Source: Struthio camelus (taxonomy: Eukaryota; Chordata; Aves; Struthioniformes; Struthionidae). Taken from it: 64,000 nucleotides of DNA. The notes beneath the pieces were generated by a model that had not been told where the DNA came from, ran no database searches, and saw only the letters and a list, made by a program, of their open reading frames with translations. Numbering within the stretch: position 1 is the stretch's first letter; every line of letters begins with the position of its first letter. This document shows, piece after piece, positions 1 through 12,927 of the stretch. Both the position numbers and the translations under genes were made by a program. The stretch spans positions 6,650,001 to 6,714,000 of the forward strand of contig NC_090952.1 in assembly GCF_040807025.1 (NCBI RefSeq). The letters are read 5' to 3'.

Positions 1-3000
1 TCTCTGAAAACCACACCCAAGGAAGATACCTTGTACAACTTAAATAAAAGTTACAATTTTAAGGTCAGTTGGGAACGCAAGTTAGTTGTTTTTTTTTTAT
101 TGACAGAAACACCTCCCCTCCACCTACACATCCACCCCTTTTCCCCTCCTTAGATTTCATTTCAAGGAGGGATCCCCCACTGGCTGTCCATGCTATGCCT
201 ACTCATCTAGCCTTGCTTTCCATAAGAAGTAAGAGAGGACACATCTCCTCCCACCCAGCAACTATTTCCTCCCCACCCCCCATTAAAGTCCCATGGTTTT
301 CTTTCAAACCACTTCTTTTTTCCTTCAGGAGCTCCACTCATCTTCTGGATGTGCGTTAGACTTTTAGAGAGGAAAGTGGGAAAGAGTTATGCTGTCCTGA
401 TAGCAATGGCGTCTTTGGCTTAAGATGTCCAGGCAAGGATGCCAAGAAAGCAGTGCCAAACCATTACAACAGGTTAATCTTTGAAGCCATTCCCTTTCCG
501 TGCTGCAGTCCTGATTTGATTTCTCAACTGTACATCTGTTTTCCAAAAAACCCCAGAAAATATTCTCAAGAGAGGCATTCATGCCAGAAGAGACTAGCAT
601 TGTAGCCAGAGCTTCTTGAAAACAAGACAAAACACCCACCACAAACAAACCAAAAAAAATATGCACAACACCCTTGAAGTGTTTTTGAAAGGGGATGCAG
701 TTTGTATTGCAACAACTGCATTTGATTGCTGAGTCCCAATTCTCTCAATAGCATTCATCCACAACAAGAGACAGGTGGGATTTTTGACAAAAAACACATG
801 CTACCCTGTTCCGATTGCTGCTTAGGTGTTTATCATTAATGAGGAAAAAAGATGCTCTCTTCTTCCACACAGAACTGAAAGGGCAGAAAGTTTGTGTTTC
901 TGAAGTGTACCAGGTTCAGTGGAACGGGAAAGAAATTGATTCTTGCTTTCAGGCAACGGATGTTATATCATTCTTTTCATTCATTTGTGCAAGTGCCCGC
1001 TTTATCTTCTGTACTTACACCTTGTACTTGCAGTTCATAAAAAGCAGAGACGAGAGGATGCTTTAAGCCATGGCAAACAAATACATCAATGAATTAAAGA
1101 GTGTCACCATTTCACATCTCTTCTGCTTGAGCATGCCGAGTAGTTGAATCGGAGGGCAAGAATTTTCACGGTTCGTTACTGCTGTGGGCTTTACTAATCT
1201 ATTTTTCTTATGTTGTTATCCCAGAAAAACGGTGAGGAGGGAAAAATAAAAATATCAAAGTAGGTTTTCCACCAGAACAAGAGGGGTGCCAAGTGGGAAC
1301 CAATATACCAGAGCCCTTCTGAGCCCTGTTATTGCCCAAAAGGCAGGAGCAACACTGCTGCTGAAGGCAGCAGCCGGAGAGTAAGGGGAAAGGGAGGAGG
1401 ATTAATTTGGGATGAGAGACTATAGCACAAAATATCTGCCCACTTCTTGCCTAATATCACTGTCCAGTTAATGACTTCTGCATGGAATAATTCAGAGATG
1501 AAACAGGAGAGGGGAGCCAAGCACAGCAAGGAACCAGGAAATCCCAGGAAATCCCAGGCTAACCCCAGCTTTTCCTCCTACTCAGTTTTCCAATAAGGCT
1601 GCAAAGTATCTGGTGAATCATGTTTTCCCTCACTTCCCATTTGACTCTGCAGCCTCTCTCCATGTATCACACAGCTACAGGTGAGCGGTAAGGACAGGAA
1701 ACCAGACTTGGAGGAAAGGTTATTACTTCACAATTCTTAAAGTTTTGTGGTCCTGTGATACTTCTGATTTTCGTTAAACAAAAAATTACTTCAGTCCTTG
1801 TGAAAGAGTTTCCACTAAGCCTCCCTGGTGAAGCTCATCCAGGGGAGCAGCCACAAACGTTGCATTTCAGCAGAAAGCAAGATGCAGAGCATCAAGAGAA
1901 TTTTGCCACAAAATGGATCAATTTTCATTGCAGTGGACACAAACATCATAGAGAAAGAAATAGCATCCTCTCCATGGTATTTAATACAAAATTCCCAAGA
2001 GTCAGTGGCCAAGCTGCTGCAGAGACCTCCTCAGAAAGCACACAAAGCTCCTATACGAAAAATAGCATAGCTTTGCCCATCCTAGGCAATCAGACAACTG
2101 AATGATGAGACTATAGACAGGCACAAAAGCATATGAAATCTCTTCTCCATTCACACATTGCCCTTAGGGGGAAATGAGAGGAGGCCACAGGTCTGAGGCC
2201 TGCTCAGCATCGAGCTGATGTGGGGGAGGTGGAAGACACAGTGGGAGAGATGGGTCATTGTGTGAAGGGGAACAGGGGTGAGAAGGAACAGAGCGTGGTA
2301 ATGACATTAAGGAGAAGTGGGAGTTAAAGGTGATAGACAAATCTTTAGTGGCCTTTAACTGCTTCACCTCTGTTGAGGACTTACTTCCTATTACAGTTCT
2401 TCCACATGGTTTGGAAGGCGAGTGGGGAGAGAAGAGATTTCTAGTAGCCACTTCCTAAAAGAGGACGCAGAAGAACTTTCTGTGAAATTTGGCTAAAAAA
2501 AAAAAACCAAATGGCATAGCAGGTTTCACCAGAAATAACAAGAAAAAAAAAAAATCAAAACCCCTCACATTATTGCAGCAAACAAGTCAGTGACCAAGCA
2601 CATACCTTCCTCAAGCAAAGCAAAACGCCTCAAAAGGAGGCGGCCTCTTGCAGGTGCCCAACTCTTGCAAGCCTTGTACTATTTTAAGTTCCATTTAGGA
2701 ATTGCAGGTTACAAAAGTCAAACTTTCAAGGTTCATATATCAAGAATATAAGCCACAACAAAGTACTTCAAGTTTCCATGGGGGGAAGGAGGAAGTTTAA
2801 CATATCCCATTACTTTGGGGTACTAAAGAGCAGCAGTGGTCAAAAAATGAGCAATTTTCTTGTGTCTGTGTTGCAGCCATTTCTACTTGCAGCTGTACCA
2901 AAAGCCAGAGCATTAGAAACTGCTCATGCAGGAAACGTTGGAGATAAGACACTGGCTGAAAGGAAGCGTTGCCCTTTGCAGCTCAGTAAGGGGACAGGAG

Positions 3001-6000
3001 CAGAGACAGGGTGGTAGCAAACAGGAAAAACACGCATTCATGAGACAAAAACATGAACAGTAAAGACCAAGGGCCACAGTTTGCTCGCTGGTGACATCCA
3101 AGCTCCCATGCTGTTTGCTCGCTCTCTCAGCTGCTCGGAGAAGCGCCCTGCAGCCCAAGGCAGTGGCTGAAAGATCAGCTGGCTTTTGTATGCCCCTATA
3201 TTTGCAGGTACACAACCCACAAACAGACCCAAGGTACCAGTAGCTCCTGCTCAGTGCTACTGGACATTCATCACCGTGCACTCGTTTGCCAGGCTGGGAT
3301 ATTATGGGGACACAAGCTGTTCACACAGATGATGTACAAAAGAGAATATAGATAAAAATAACCACACATAGATATAATAAAGAGAATATAGACAGGACGC
3401 AAAAGATTCAAAGGTCGTTGTATACACAGGTGGATCTGGTTGACCACACAGGTCATGGCAGGACCATGCCACATGCTTTGCACCCACACCTGGGGGTTTA
3501 CCCACTCCTGGAGCCTGGCCTGCCACCCTCATGCCACCTCTGAAGCCACATGCGTAGCATAGCAACTCCCAGCTCCTTTACATTTTCATACCCAGGCAGA
3601 TAATTCCACACGGAGGCTGGTTAGTAGGTGTTGTGTTTTTCCGTGTTTTCTCGAGTAACACTTCTGGGTGCTGGGAAGGGGGAGGAGCGCTCCCACTCCA
3701 GCTATTTTAATTGCAACGGCAGATGGAGGAGACAGGTTGTACTTTCTCAGGAAACGCACTTCGGCAATAAGAGGAAGGGTGTGATCCTGACTTATGAAGC
3801 AGTGAGCTGTTTCTGGCCCGGATAAACAAGGGTAAGGATCAAGACACCATCCTTTATTTTAGCAGGGAAACCAAATTAACCTTTCTTACCATTGGCCTGG
3901 TCCAGCTTTCCAGGTGGGCTAACATCTTTGTCAGGTCTTCTTGCTTTCCTTAGGCAGCTCGCAGGCACTTGACACCAGAGATTTAGTACCACTGGCCCAG
4001 TTTGCTACATGTAATGAAAAGAAAATGCCATACAATAATACAAAAGGATTAGAGATGAGTAGGAGGGACTTGGCACTGCAGCAACCAGGGAGCAAGAGCT
4101 AGGCATCAGGAAGGGGCACCCAGGGTCCCAGCAGGATCCTTTTTGAAGCAGTCAGCAAGAAAAGTCACTTTAATTTACACGGAGGAGGAATTTTAACAAC
4201 CCGAGGAGAATTTCCAGTCAGCCAGAAGGAAGAAAACTAGAGACAATTCCTCCATTTCTCCAAGAGCCCAGCCAGGGGTTCCTACTTTTGATGGGGCTGT
4301 GAGGCTAACCCGTAACGGCTGATCCTGGTGATCCTGTACAGGGACACCACAGGGTCCGATCCTACAGCAAGGACACTTTGTAGGCACAAAAACCAACGTA
4401 GGCTCTGAAAAAATTTAGAAAAGCCAGGCAATATCTAAAGGGCAGAGGACAGTCACATAAATCCACTGTAAAGGTTTCCTGTGCCCCTGGCTCCTCCCCA
4501 AGGTGCCAAAAGATGAGGCAGTGTATTGGCTATAGAGATATATATAAATGCATATAAAAATTGGACTAACAGGGAGAGAAAGGACCTTAGGTGAGACCTA
4601 ATACTCCTCTGGCAGGAAGAAACCATTGCACGTGAAGAGATTCTTCTCGCTACCCTCTGTTACACTCTCAGGAAAGTAGCTTACCACGATGACCATGAGC
4701 TCCACGATTAGCATTTTAACTTATGAAGGGAGGGGAGAAATACAAAGTGTGAGACACAGTTAATTAGATTTAAATTTAATTCGCTAAAAATCAGCTCTGA
4801 AGCAAAATTATGTCAATTACCCCTACCTTCTCAGTAGGCGAAATGCAGAGATAATTGGTGCTGCAACCAAAGAGGCACAAGCCCTCACTGAAACCTGTGA
4901 TTAAAGGCCAAATCCTGCCCTTTGCTGCACAGAAGTCACAGCAGGAGGGAGACAGGAGAAGGGCTGCTTTTGCACACAGAGGCACAGCGGGAAGAGGGCA
5001 GCAGCTTTGCTTACTGCTTCTCGGGAGGAACCAACCCCAGCAACACTTGGATCCTGAAGTCCAGCTGTCAGCATGGAGCAAACAGGAATATTTGCTTTGG
5101 CTTCCCAACGTTTGCCATGATGGCCCCCAAAAAGGAAATCACGTCCTTTACGCTCACGTTCATTTTGTTCTGCTTCAAAAGAGTGAAAATCCAAACAGTG
5201 GAAGGGTCTGCCAGAAGATCCACACAAACGACCACGTAGGGTCCATGGTGCGTTAGATAAAGCTGACTGATGATAAAAAGCTACACTGGGTTCACTGGGC
5301 TTTATGGCAAGCCTGATCCTCCAGGGTTTAGAAGCACCCCTTTGCAACACCACAGTCAGCTTCTGCAGTGGCTTCAGAGAGAGAAGGTTGCAAGGGCAGC
5401 TGTAAGGGTTTCCCCTCCCCTTTTTTGTTCTGCCTCACATCTGCGTTACACCCTAGAGATATGAAGTGTCTTATTTTCTGCTGCGCTAGCTGTTGCCACG
5501 TTTCCACACAGGTGATCAGGAGACCAGCGCGGGTCACAGATTTATGGGCACACACACAAAGATCCCTGCTACTCCCACACAGAAGATGCTTTCCGAGAAA
5601 ATGAAGCATTGGAAAGACACCACAGCTTCTTTTCAAAATAAAGCTAAAGAGTAACTACCTAGAGAAGAAATTTCAGGTCCAGTCCAAAGTCCTCGAGACA
5701 AGAGGAACACCTCAGTCTTGCCTTTGGACAGCATTGGTTCTTCTCTGCAGCCCAAGAAATAGCAATCCAACATCGCAGATCTCTGAGCCTTTACCAGTAG
5801 TAAAGGCTGGACCTACCTCCACTGTCTTGATTTTACAAGCTCCTTCAGTTTCCTCCCAGTTCCACGTATGATGCAACGTCTATTGTTAAGGCTCCTATTA
5901 ATAGAACAACACTGCTTCAAGGCTGCACCGTGGTGTACCCAGCATAGCTTTTGTTATCTTGCAGTCCCCTGGGGCTCATTAACGTCTGAATTAGCTGACT

Positions 6001-6934
6001 GTCCATGGCCCTAATTAGTACTTCAGCTCTCTGGGAAGCAGCCAGGGCTTTAAGCATTGCTCTACACCCATAGCATCAGCTCCCACCTGCAGTTTGGAGC
6101 GTGCAATCTGCAACGGATTTGAAACTAACCGAGAAAAGGCCTTTATCCCCTTACTTCTTCAGGTTGATTTTAATTATTATTGATTGTAATGGCTAGCCCT
6201 GAAAAGTGCCCAGTGAGGATGCTGCGCAGGACACTACAGAAACGCATCGTGGTTCTGTTTGATGAGACTTTTCTCCTGAGGAGCACAGGGAGGTTGTTAC
6301 AAACGATCACCTACTGTTGTGCTTTAGGACAGACAGGGTGCAATACAAGAAAGATCCTCACTCAAGGGTACAGACGCATAAAGGTCTCTACCCTAGCAAA
6401 CCTGGAAGAACTGTTTGGTCCAAGTCACTTTGGACTTGTTGGAAAAAGCAAAGGCCAGTCACTCTTGCAACTCCACTGCCATTGCTGGCGTTAGGCTGAT
6501 CTGCATCCACTGAGATAATGGATCTGAGATGTTTTGGTTGTTTCCTTTAAAGATGAGGTTTTTTTTTAAAGAAAAATTTAAAAGGAAAGTCTGCTGAACG
6601 TGGAAAGTGTTGAGCCTTCACTACAAGACAATCACAAGTACAACTCCAAACGTATTGGAATTTGTCTCCAAAAAACCCCTAGTTCATTTGGGAGCATTAA
6701 ACTGTCCAATGAAAAGATCTGATTTTTTTGGTACAAAATAAGTATCTTCTTAAAAAGTGATAATTCAGTAAAAAACTGAATTCACTACTTAAAACTATTC
6801 AAGCATATTGTCGACTGGATCGAGTCCTTCGCTATCTGTCAGAGGTCCTTACAAGAAATACATTGTCATGGATCTAAGCCTTTCAGTGAAAGAATAAGAC
6901 CAAGAACCTCCTATACCAAAACCCCAGCTCTAGG
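1..6934. other. Non-coding DNA, no gene recognised
   Basis: No reading frame here looks like an exon: the longest are under 160 codons, overlap on opposite strands and match no family I know. Short A runs lie near 2494-2504 and 2544-2554. A 14-bp AT-rich motif is directly repeated at 3339-3352 and 3379-3392. The stretch around 5880-6200 is rich in TAAT-type homeodomain core motifs and could be regulatory, but I cannot test conservation. Confidence 0.6.
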
Positions 6935-7025
6935 AGAGATGCCACATATGACTTCTACCAAATCTCTTAACATCTCTGTGCCTTGTTAGAAAAAGGAGTG
7001 CAATACCTCAGTGCCGATGCACTTT
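6935..7025 (+). mobile_element. MIR-type SINE relic (central/3' part)
   Basis: The order of words follows the MIR core on the plus strand: a degenerate 'tgacttctaccaaatctctt', then 'aacatctctgtgcc', then a purine-rich segment and 'aatacctca'. This matches the remembered MIR pattern 'TGGGCAAGTCACTTAACCTCTCTGTGCC ... AATACCTA', allowing many substitutions. MIR elements are tRNA-derived SINEs spread by L2 LINEs and inactive for a very long time, so this is a fossil with no coding role. Boundaries are approximate. Confidence 0.6.
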
Positions 7026-10000
7026 GGGATCCCCAGGCAACTCGTCCTGTGCAAAGCTCTCCAAGCATCACTGTTGTTCCAAGAGGGGTTTCCAGGCAAA
7101 CGTGAGAAATATCTGCTCAGCGACCTCTGCAGCACCTGGGGCAGCCGGGCAACAGGTCAGCATTGCTAACAAAATGAAAATAGGTATTTGTGTTATCCGT
7201 GTGCTTCAACAATCTGCAGACCTGCTGGTTGCCTCAAAAGCACAAGTCACTAACACAAAGCACTGAAGAGCTACTAGGAGGTGTCCTAGGAGGTCCGTGT
7301 CACTCATCAGATCAGAAGAGGTGACTGAAACATCAGGGAAATAGCTGGGCTGATACACTGAGCACAGTTTCAAGGCTCTAATGTTACTGTGGAAAACCTT
7401 TTTGTGCTGCTTGTACAAAGGTAATAGGCTTGCGGCACAGGAAACTTCAGCAATAGCAGCAGCCATGCACACTCCCTGCCTGTGCTAAAGGGAGGTGAAA
7501 TCTGCTCATTGAAAATAACTGCCATAGCAAGAGCAGAATTTCCCCTAGAAATACAAAATGCAACTCAGGAGCAGAGCTGGTGGATCACCTGCACTGCCAT
7601 GGGGACAGACGTGGGTCTGAGCAGCAGCTGAGAAACAGGAGCCGTAGCATCAGGTGGTAACACTAACTCTTGGCTTGTCCATTCAGGGAACTGGTACTGC
7701 GAGCTCTCCCAGCCATGTGCTGCAGGTGTCCCAGAGCTGGGGACACGGCTCTCGTGCTGATAGCTGCTCCCCTTCAAAGCTGGCAGAAGGGCAGCCAAGA
7801 ACAGGCCCAGGCTGTGTTGCAGTTATTAATTTGGATACAAAAAGCTTTCCACTCTCGCTCACATCACTGCTGCAGGCAGTGCCCTCACGGTGCACTTGGC
7901 AGGCACCCAAAGGCACAAATCAGCCTCATTTATGGCTGTCAGTCAAAGTGAAATGATGGGCTCATGCTTCCCATGGAGTTGCCACTGCAGCTACCGGTCC
8001 CTAGTGATCGTCAATAAAATAACAAGCTCCTGTACTTAAAAGCCTCCCAAACTCATTCCTAAGAAAAAAACGCTGATTCCCTGGAGTGCCATAATCATAT
8101 AGCAATCCAGTTTCATAACCTCACAGAAAAACAGCTGAGATTAAGCCTCTCACTGCTATGGAGAAGCATCTCTCACCTGCATTGCCAGACTGCTAAGAAG
8201 GCAGAAAAATATTGATATGCCCTCTGCGCACTTGAGAAAAGCCCTGATGCAAATACTGTCTCAGGAGGAATCAGTCTAGTCCACATTTGCTTTTTTTTTT
8301 TTTTTTTCTTTCTTCCTGACATAGCTTTCATCACACTAGAACGACGACAAGCAGGACTTTACAGAGGTCTGGTGCAGCTTCAGTGTTGTTTACCAGTCTG
8401 AACTGGCCTGCAGATCCTGCTGGTCACGAAGCTCACTAACAGCAGCCTTTCTTCTACGCTAGAAATGAGTATGAACCTACATCAGAAGTCCTACCTTCTA
8501 CAGTAGCAGATATGATCTAGGATCAAAACTTGTCTTCTCTTGGGTCAAATATCAGGGTAAGAAGAAGCTGTGCAAGACAGCAGCAGGTTTCCTCCTGTCA
8601 CTCCCCAGACTCCTGCCAGTAAGCATATGAACATGATCCCTGCAGATCTGGCTTACAAAGAACATGCAAACGTTTATTCGTAAGAATAGGCTTGCAGTCA
8701 AAGCTTTGGGCCCATACAGGACACAGCTAGGGAGCCCTGGCTTCTCCTGGCAGAACACATGGTTTCTTCAGCAATGTATTCTCAGGCCTCTGCCCCATTT
8801 CCCTGGCGATCAATGAGGCATCTCTTCCTTTTTTCACTTATTCATAGTGAACAGCTGGAGATGGTGACGTTAAGAAACGCATTTTCATATCCATCTGCTA
8901 AATCCCACCTTTGGTCCACGCATTCACCATGTCTTACAGTAACCCTGAGATCCGTACTGCTTTCACTGCATGGCCTGCAGTACTTAACACAACTGGGCCC
9001 CAGCTGCAGCTACGGGTGTTACTGCATCAGAGATCAGAGCAAATTTTGAACGCTGTTTGTGAATGCATATGTGGTCACAGGATCATATTATGTAAACAGC
9101 TCTGATTATCAGAAGTTTGGCCCTTCTGCAATCAGGCCAGCTTATAGCTTTAGGCTTCCCACTGGCAATTAAGTTAAAAATAGTTGGTCTTTGTTTTACT
9201 GAAAGCCTGGGCAGTGGTGACCTTTTGCATCCGTTGAGCATCTCCTCCAACATGCCCCTTAACATTTAGAAGGCACTCATCTCAACTCCCACAACCTGTT
9301 CCCAGTCTGCTCTCTGAAGTTTTAGCTTACAGTACTTCTCTGCTGCAAAGCGTCAAGTACCTTCGTACAGACCTTGGTGAGATCAAACCATGGGGCTCTT
9401 TCCAGGTTCTTGTGCACTACAGAGTGTTCCTATCCCCTTATAGCTCCTTCAGGGATAAGCTAAGGCCCACATTGCTCTGTATCTCAAGAAATGTGCTTGT
9501 TCCCCATGCTTTGTACTTAACAAAGGTTGGTGCGTATGGCTAAACCCAGGACAGGTACCCAAATAAAGAGCTGTAGACCACCCCTTGCTGTAGGGTTCAC
9601 ACTCTTCCACACAGCAGCCACCACCGACTTCTCCACTAAGAATTTTCCGTTCTTTCATTTACTAATTCCTGAAGTGTGATCTGCCATGCAGAGAATATTC
9701 CACATTCAGAGTGTTTTCATTATACTGAAGTTTGTCTTAAGACCAATGTTAAACTTCTAGAGCGTGGCAATAAGTCACATTTCCCTAACAACGTGCATAT
9801 ATTTTTGATGTCAGCACTAGAACTGAGAAAAATCTCTCATGGAGGCAAGTTTGAAAACCTTATGGCCTTCAGACTTTGCAGGGGGCAGTTAGGAAGAGTC
9901 CCTGGGAGACCATCAACATAAACTGGAAGAAGTTGAATCAAAACACAGCAATCCTCTATTTTTATTGACCTCAGTAAGTGAAAGGAAAAATGCAAAGGCA

Positions 10001-10419
10001 TAGGCACAGAAAGTGCAGGTTTGTGCCAGCCAAAACAGTAGCAGCTCTGCTTTACCATCATCAGGTTTTGAACCGCTCTGCTTCCTAAGCTACGTCACAC
10101 TATGCAATACCATTGCTCCCAGGTACTCTTGCTCACTGTCCAAGAAGTCAGCACTGTATTTGAAACACAGTCCTGGTGGAGTACAAGTGTTGCCTTAGCT
10201 CCTTCCTTAAGGAATATCTCCTCAAAGTATCCAAGTCAGAGCACCATTTACAAACATGGAAAAATAGGCGTACGTCAGCTTCAGCACGTCCACCTACACT
10301 CAAAGTTTCCTACATTCTTGCATCTACCCAGAATAGTAATCAGTTACTCTCAACAAGTGAGACTTGGACACGTTGACTGCCTCATGACTTTGAGCAATCC
10401 ACTCAAACTTTGAGGTTGA
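7026..10419. other. Non-coding DNA, no gene recognised
   Basis: I see no exon-like open frame with credible splice sites. A pyrimidine tract with a run of 17 T lies at 8291-8307. It is a simple homopolymer and could be the reverse-strand tail of an old retroposon, but the flanks do not show one. The remainder is mixed-composition single-copy DNA. Confidence 0.55.
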
Positions 10420-10500
10420 CCCTGCTTCAAACAGGAGGTTTGATGAGACAACCTTCAGAGGTCCCTTCCAACTCAGTAACACCCAGTTATAGATATGGTA
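10415..10500 (+). mobile_element. CR1-type LINE 3'-end relic
   Basis: The segment contains 'aggtcccttccaactcagta' preceded by 'aggaggtttgatgagacaac'. This is the characteristic 3' end of CR1 LINEs (…GGTTTGATGATC…AGGTCCCTTCCAACCC…). The usual short octamer tail that follows is too decayed to recognise. CR1 is the dominant LINE of birds and other sauropsids, and copies are usually 5'-truncated like this one. The orientation puts the CR1 sense strand on plus. Confidence 0.7.
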
Positions 10501-12642
10501 AGGCCACTAGAGCCTGGGTGTTTTGCCATTTCAAAGTATCGTGTTTACCCACTCTTTCTGTTTCTTCTGGCCCTGTCCTACTGATAATGACATGGAGTCT
10601 AGAGTGTTGCTTCCAAGCAGTTTATCTGTGTATGCTCCACTTGCAGTAGGAGGCTTCCATACTTTCAGAAAAAGCTAAAGCAAGTCCTAAGTGCTGCATC
10701 CCTGTCCTTCAGGAGATTTTCAGGTGAGGGTCTTGAAGCACATGGAAAATAAGCAGCTCAAACCCCCCTAGATCCCCTAACAGGGCAGATGAAATGCCCA
10801 CCACCCAGCACAGACTTTCCACAGGGCTCAGGAGAGCAGCACCTGCAGTGTCCTTATCTGCTGAAGGGAGCAGATGTCCAAGCCAGAAGTCCGAGTCAAA
10901 AATACAAAATGGACTTTAGCCTTCAGGGAAGGACCGCCTGAGCATTGCGGCACGAGCTGGGATGGAGAGTTCTTATCTTGAACCCATCCAATATTCTCTA
11001 CTGCAGTACTCAGGTGGCCAAGTACAGCAGAGACCGGGAATGACTGGAAAATAGGTTACAAGTAGCTAAAAACAACCTAGATTTGCTGAAGACTGTTTAA
11101 TTTCCAAGTCTTCTTATTTGTGATGAAGCCTTCTGCCTGTCAGTCTGGTGAAGAGGAGCTGCTGAACAATCAGCAGGCTTTTTTATAGAAGGTCGAATCC
11201 AAATGTTCATGCACTTCTAAACCCCTCAAAGCACACACACACCCCTTGACCTTAAGTGCAATCCTGAAAACAACAGTAGTAGAAATAGCACAGCACTAAT
11301 TTAAAATAATCCATTTCTGAAAAGGTCATTTCAGTTTCTGGAATAAGTGCAAAAATAGTTTTCCATGGAAGAAAACAGACACCCAAGTTTGCCACTCCCA
11401 GTGCAGAAGTATCTTCTTAATTACTCATTCTATATGTCAGACACAAGACAGCAAACTGCATGGATCTTAAAACTAATTATAGAAAAGAAGATATCACAAG
11501 AAAGATCTTCAATTTTTCTTTGTTAACTACCAAAAAAATACAGAAAGTGACAAAGTATCTGCAAAAGGAGAGAAGTGGTACATTATACAAGCAAGAGACG
11601 CTCAATTGATTGTGAAAGCAAACGCACTAGTGTTGTTTCCCAAGATTCAGCAATGACTAAAATGACACATATTAGCAGGATAAAGGTTAAGGCATTACCA
11701 AGAATTTTAACTCTTCTTTCAGCAAAGGAAATAATTAGAGACTGATTGAAAGGACATATTTTCCTCTGTAGTCACCAATGCCTCAAGCCATGGGAATGTC
11801 AAAACACTTCCAACAAGCATTTGGTACTGCTCAGCTGGAAGTGGAGTGATCCGCTGTCTGTTGCTTAGGCCCCAGACCACAGAAGATCTGCATGAGGAAT
11901 ATCTACCAAGCTGAAAACAAAACCCCCTCCATGGGGTGCTTGGATTTACACAGGCCATCCTCACTGGCAACCAGTGTGGCTTTGGGAGATATCAGTCTCA
12001 GGAGGAAGAGTCACACATGCTTGCTAGCAGCTCTGTGTCCCCTTGAGGAAGTGAGGGAGCAAATACTTCAGCAAGAAGGTGTTCTGCAAGCAGAAAGTTA
12101 TACCCCCTAGAAGAATTCAATCATCCGTCCTCACCTACCAGAAGACTCCCACCTTGAAGGAGGTCCTTCATATCAGTCAAACTTTAGTATGTGCAGAAAC
12201 CAGATGGCATGGTCCCCCAGAGAGATACTCCTGTATGCTGCCATTAAAAGGCTCATGGAAGGTTTCCCAGACTCCAGAAGACCACTGTAGGTCACGTAGA
12301 CATTGTAACTGGGAACAGGTAATTGCCTTAAGGATGACAAAGTTGGGGAAGATGGGGAGACCGTTTCCTTCCTTGCTATCTATCCAAAAAAAGTTTCTGA
12401 ACCTCAGCCTTGAAAGGAAGATGATGCCATACTGTTTGTGCCGAAATGCAAGACATTTTTTTGGTGACTTTTTTGCAATGCACACAAGCAACCCAGAGCT
12501 ACAGGTGACAGTTTTTGGTCACTCATGCAACTGTGAGAAAGACCACATGACAAAAGAGAAAGGAAATTGAAGAGGGATTCAGTTTTGCAGCATAGATTAG
12601 TTCTCAACTACTTGCCATAACCCCAATTCAATCACTTCCACA

Positions 12643-12682
12643 GGGAGAAGGGGAGGGGGGGGGAAAAAAAAGAAAAAAAAAG
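12643..12682. repeat. Homopurine (G/A) tract
   Basis: About 40 bases are purine only: a G-rich half with a run of nine or more G, followed by two A runs of eight to nine separated by one G. Such tracts mutate by slippage and can adopt triplex structures. It is a low-complexity sequence with no coding content. Confidence 0.9.
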
Positions 12683-12890
12683 TGGTCCACCTTAAGGGGT
12701 AAGGGAGCCCTGCTCTCCCACCCCTGGAAGCAGCACACCTGTACAGGGAGACAGACAAAAAAACCCAGACACACACACCAGATTTTGGTCTCCAGCACTT
12801 CACACATTTTTTTGAGACAGACTGCTTCCTTTAAAGCATCAGGAGCTATGAAACACCTAGCCCTTCAGCCCATTTTTCCTTCATGAAAGT

Positions 12891-12927
12891 CTCCCCCCCC
12901 CACCTCCCTCCCCCCTTTTTTTTTTTT
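12891..12927. repeat. Homopyrimidine (C/T) tract
   Basis: A nearly pure pyrimidine run: nine C, a short interrupted C-rich part, then twelve T, with a single A interruption near 12902. It lies about 210 bp after the homopurine tract on the same strand. It is a low-complexity sequence. Confidence 0.9.

Noticed and set aside
11186-11205. tRNA B-box-like word 'ggtcgaatcc'
   Set aside because: One B-box base is missing, no A box lies at the right distance upstream and the flanks do not fold as a cloverleaf.
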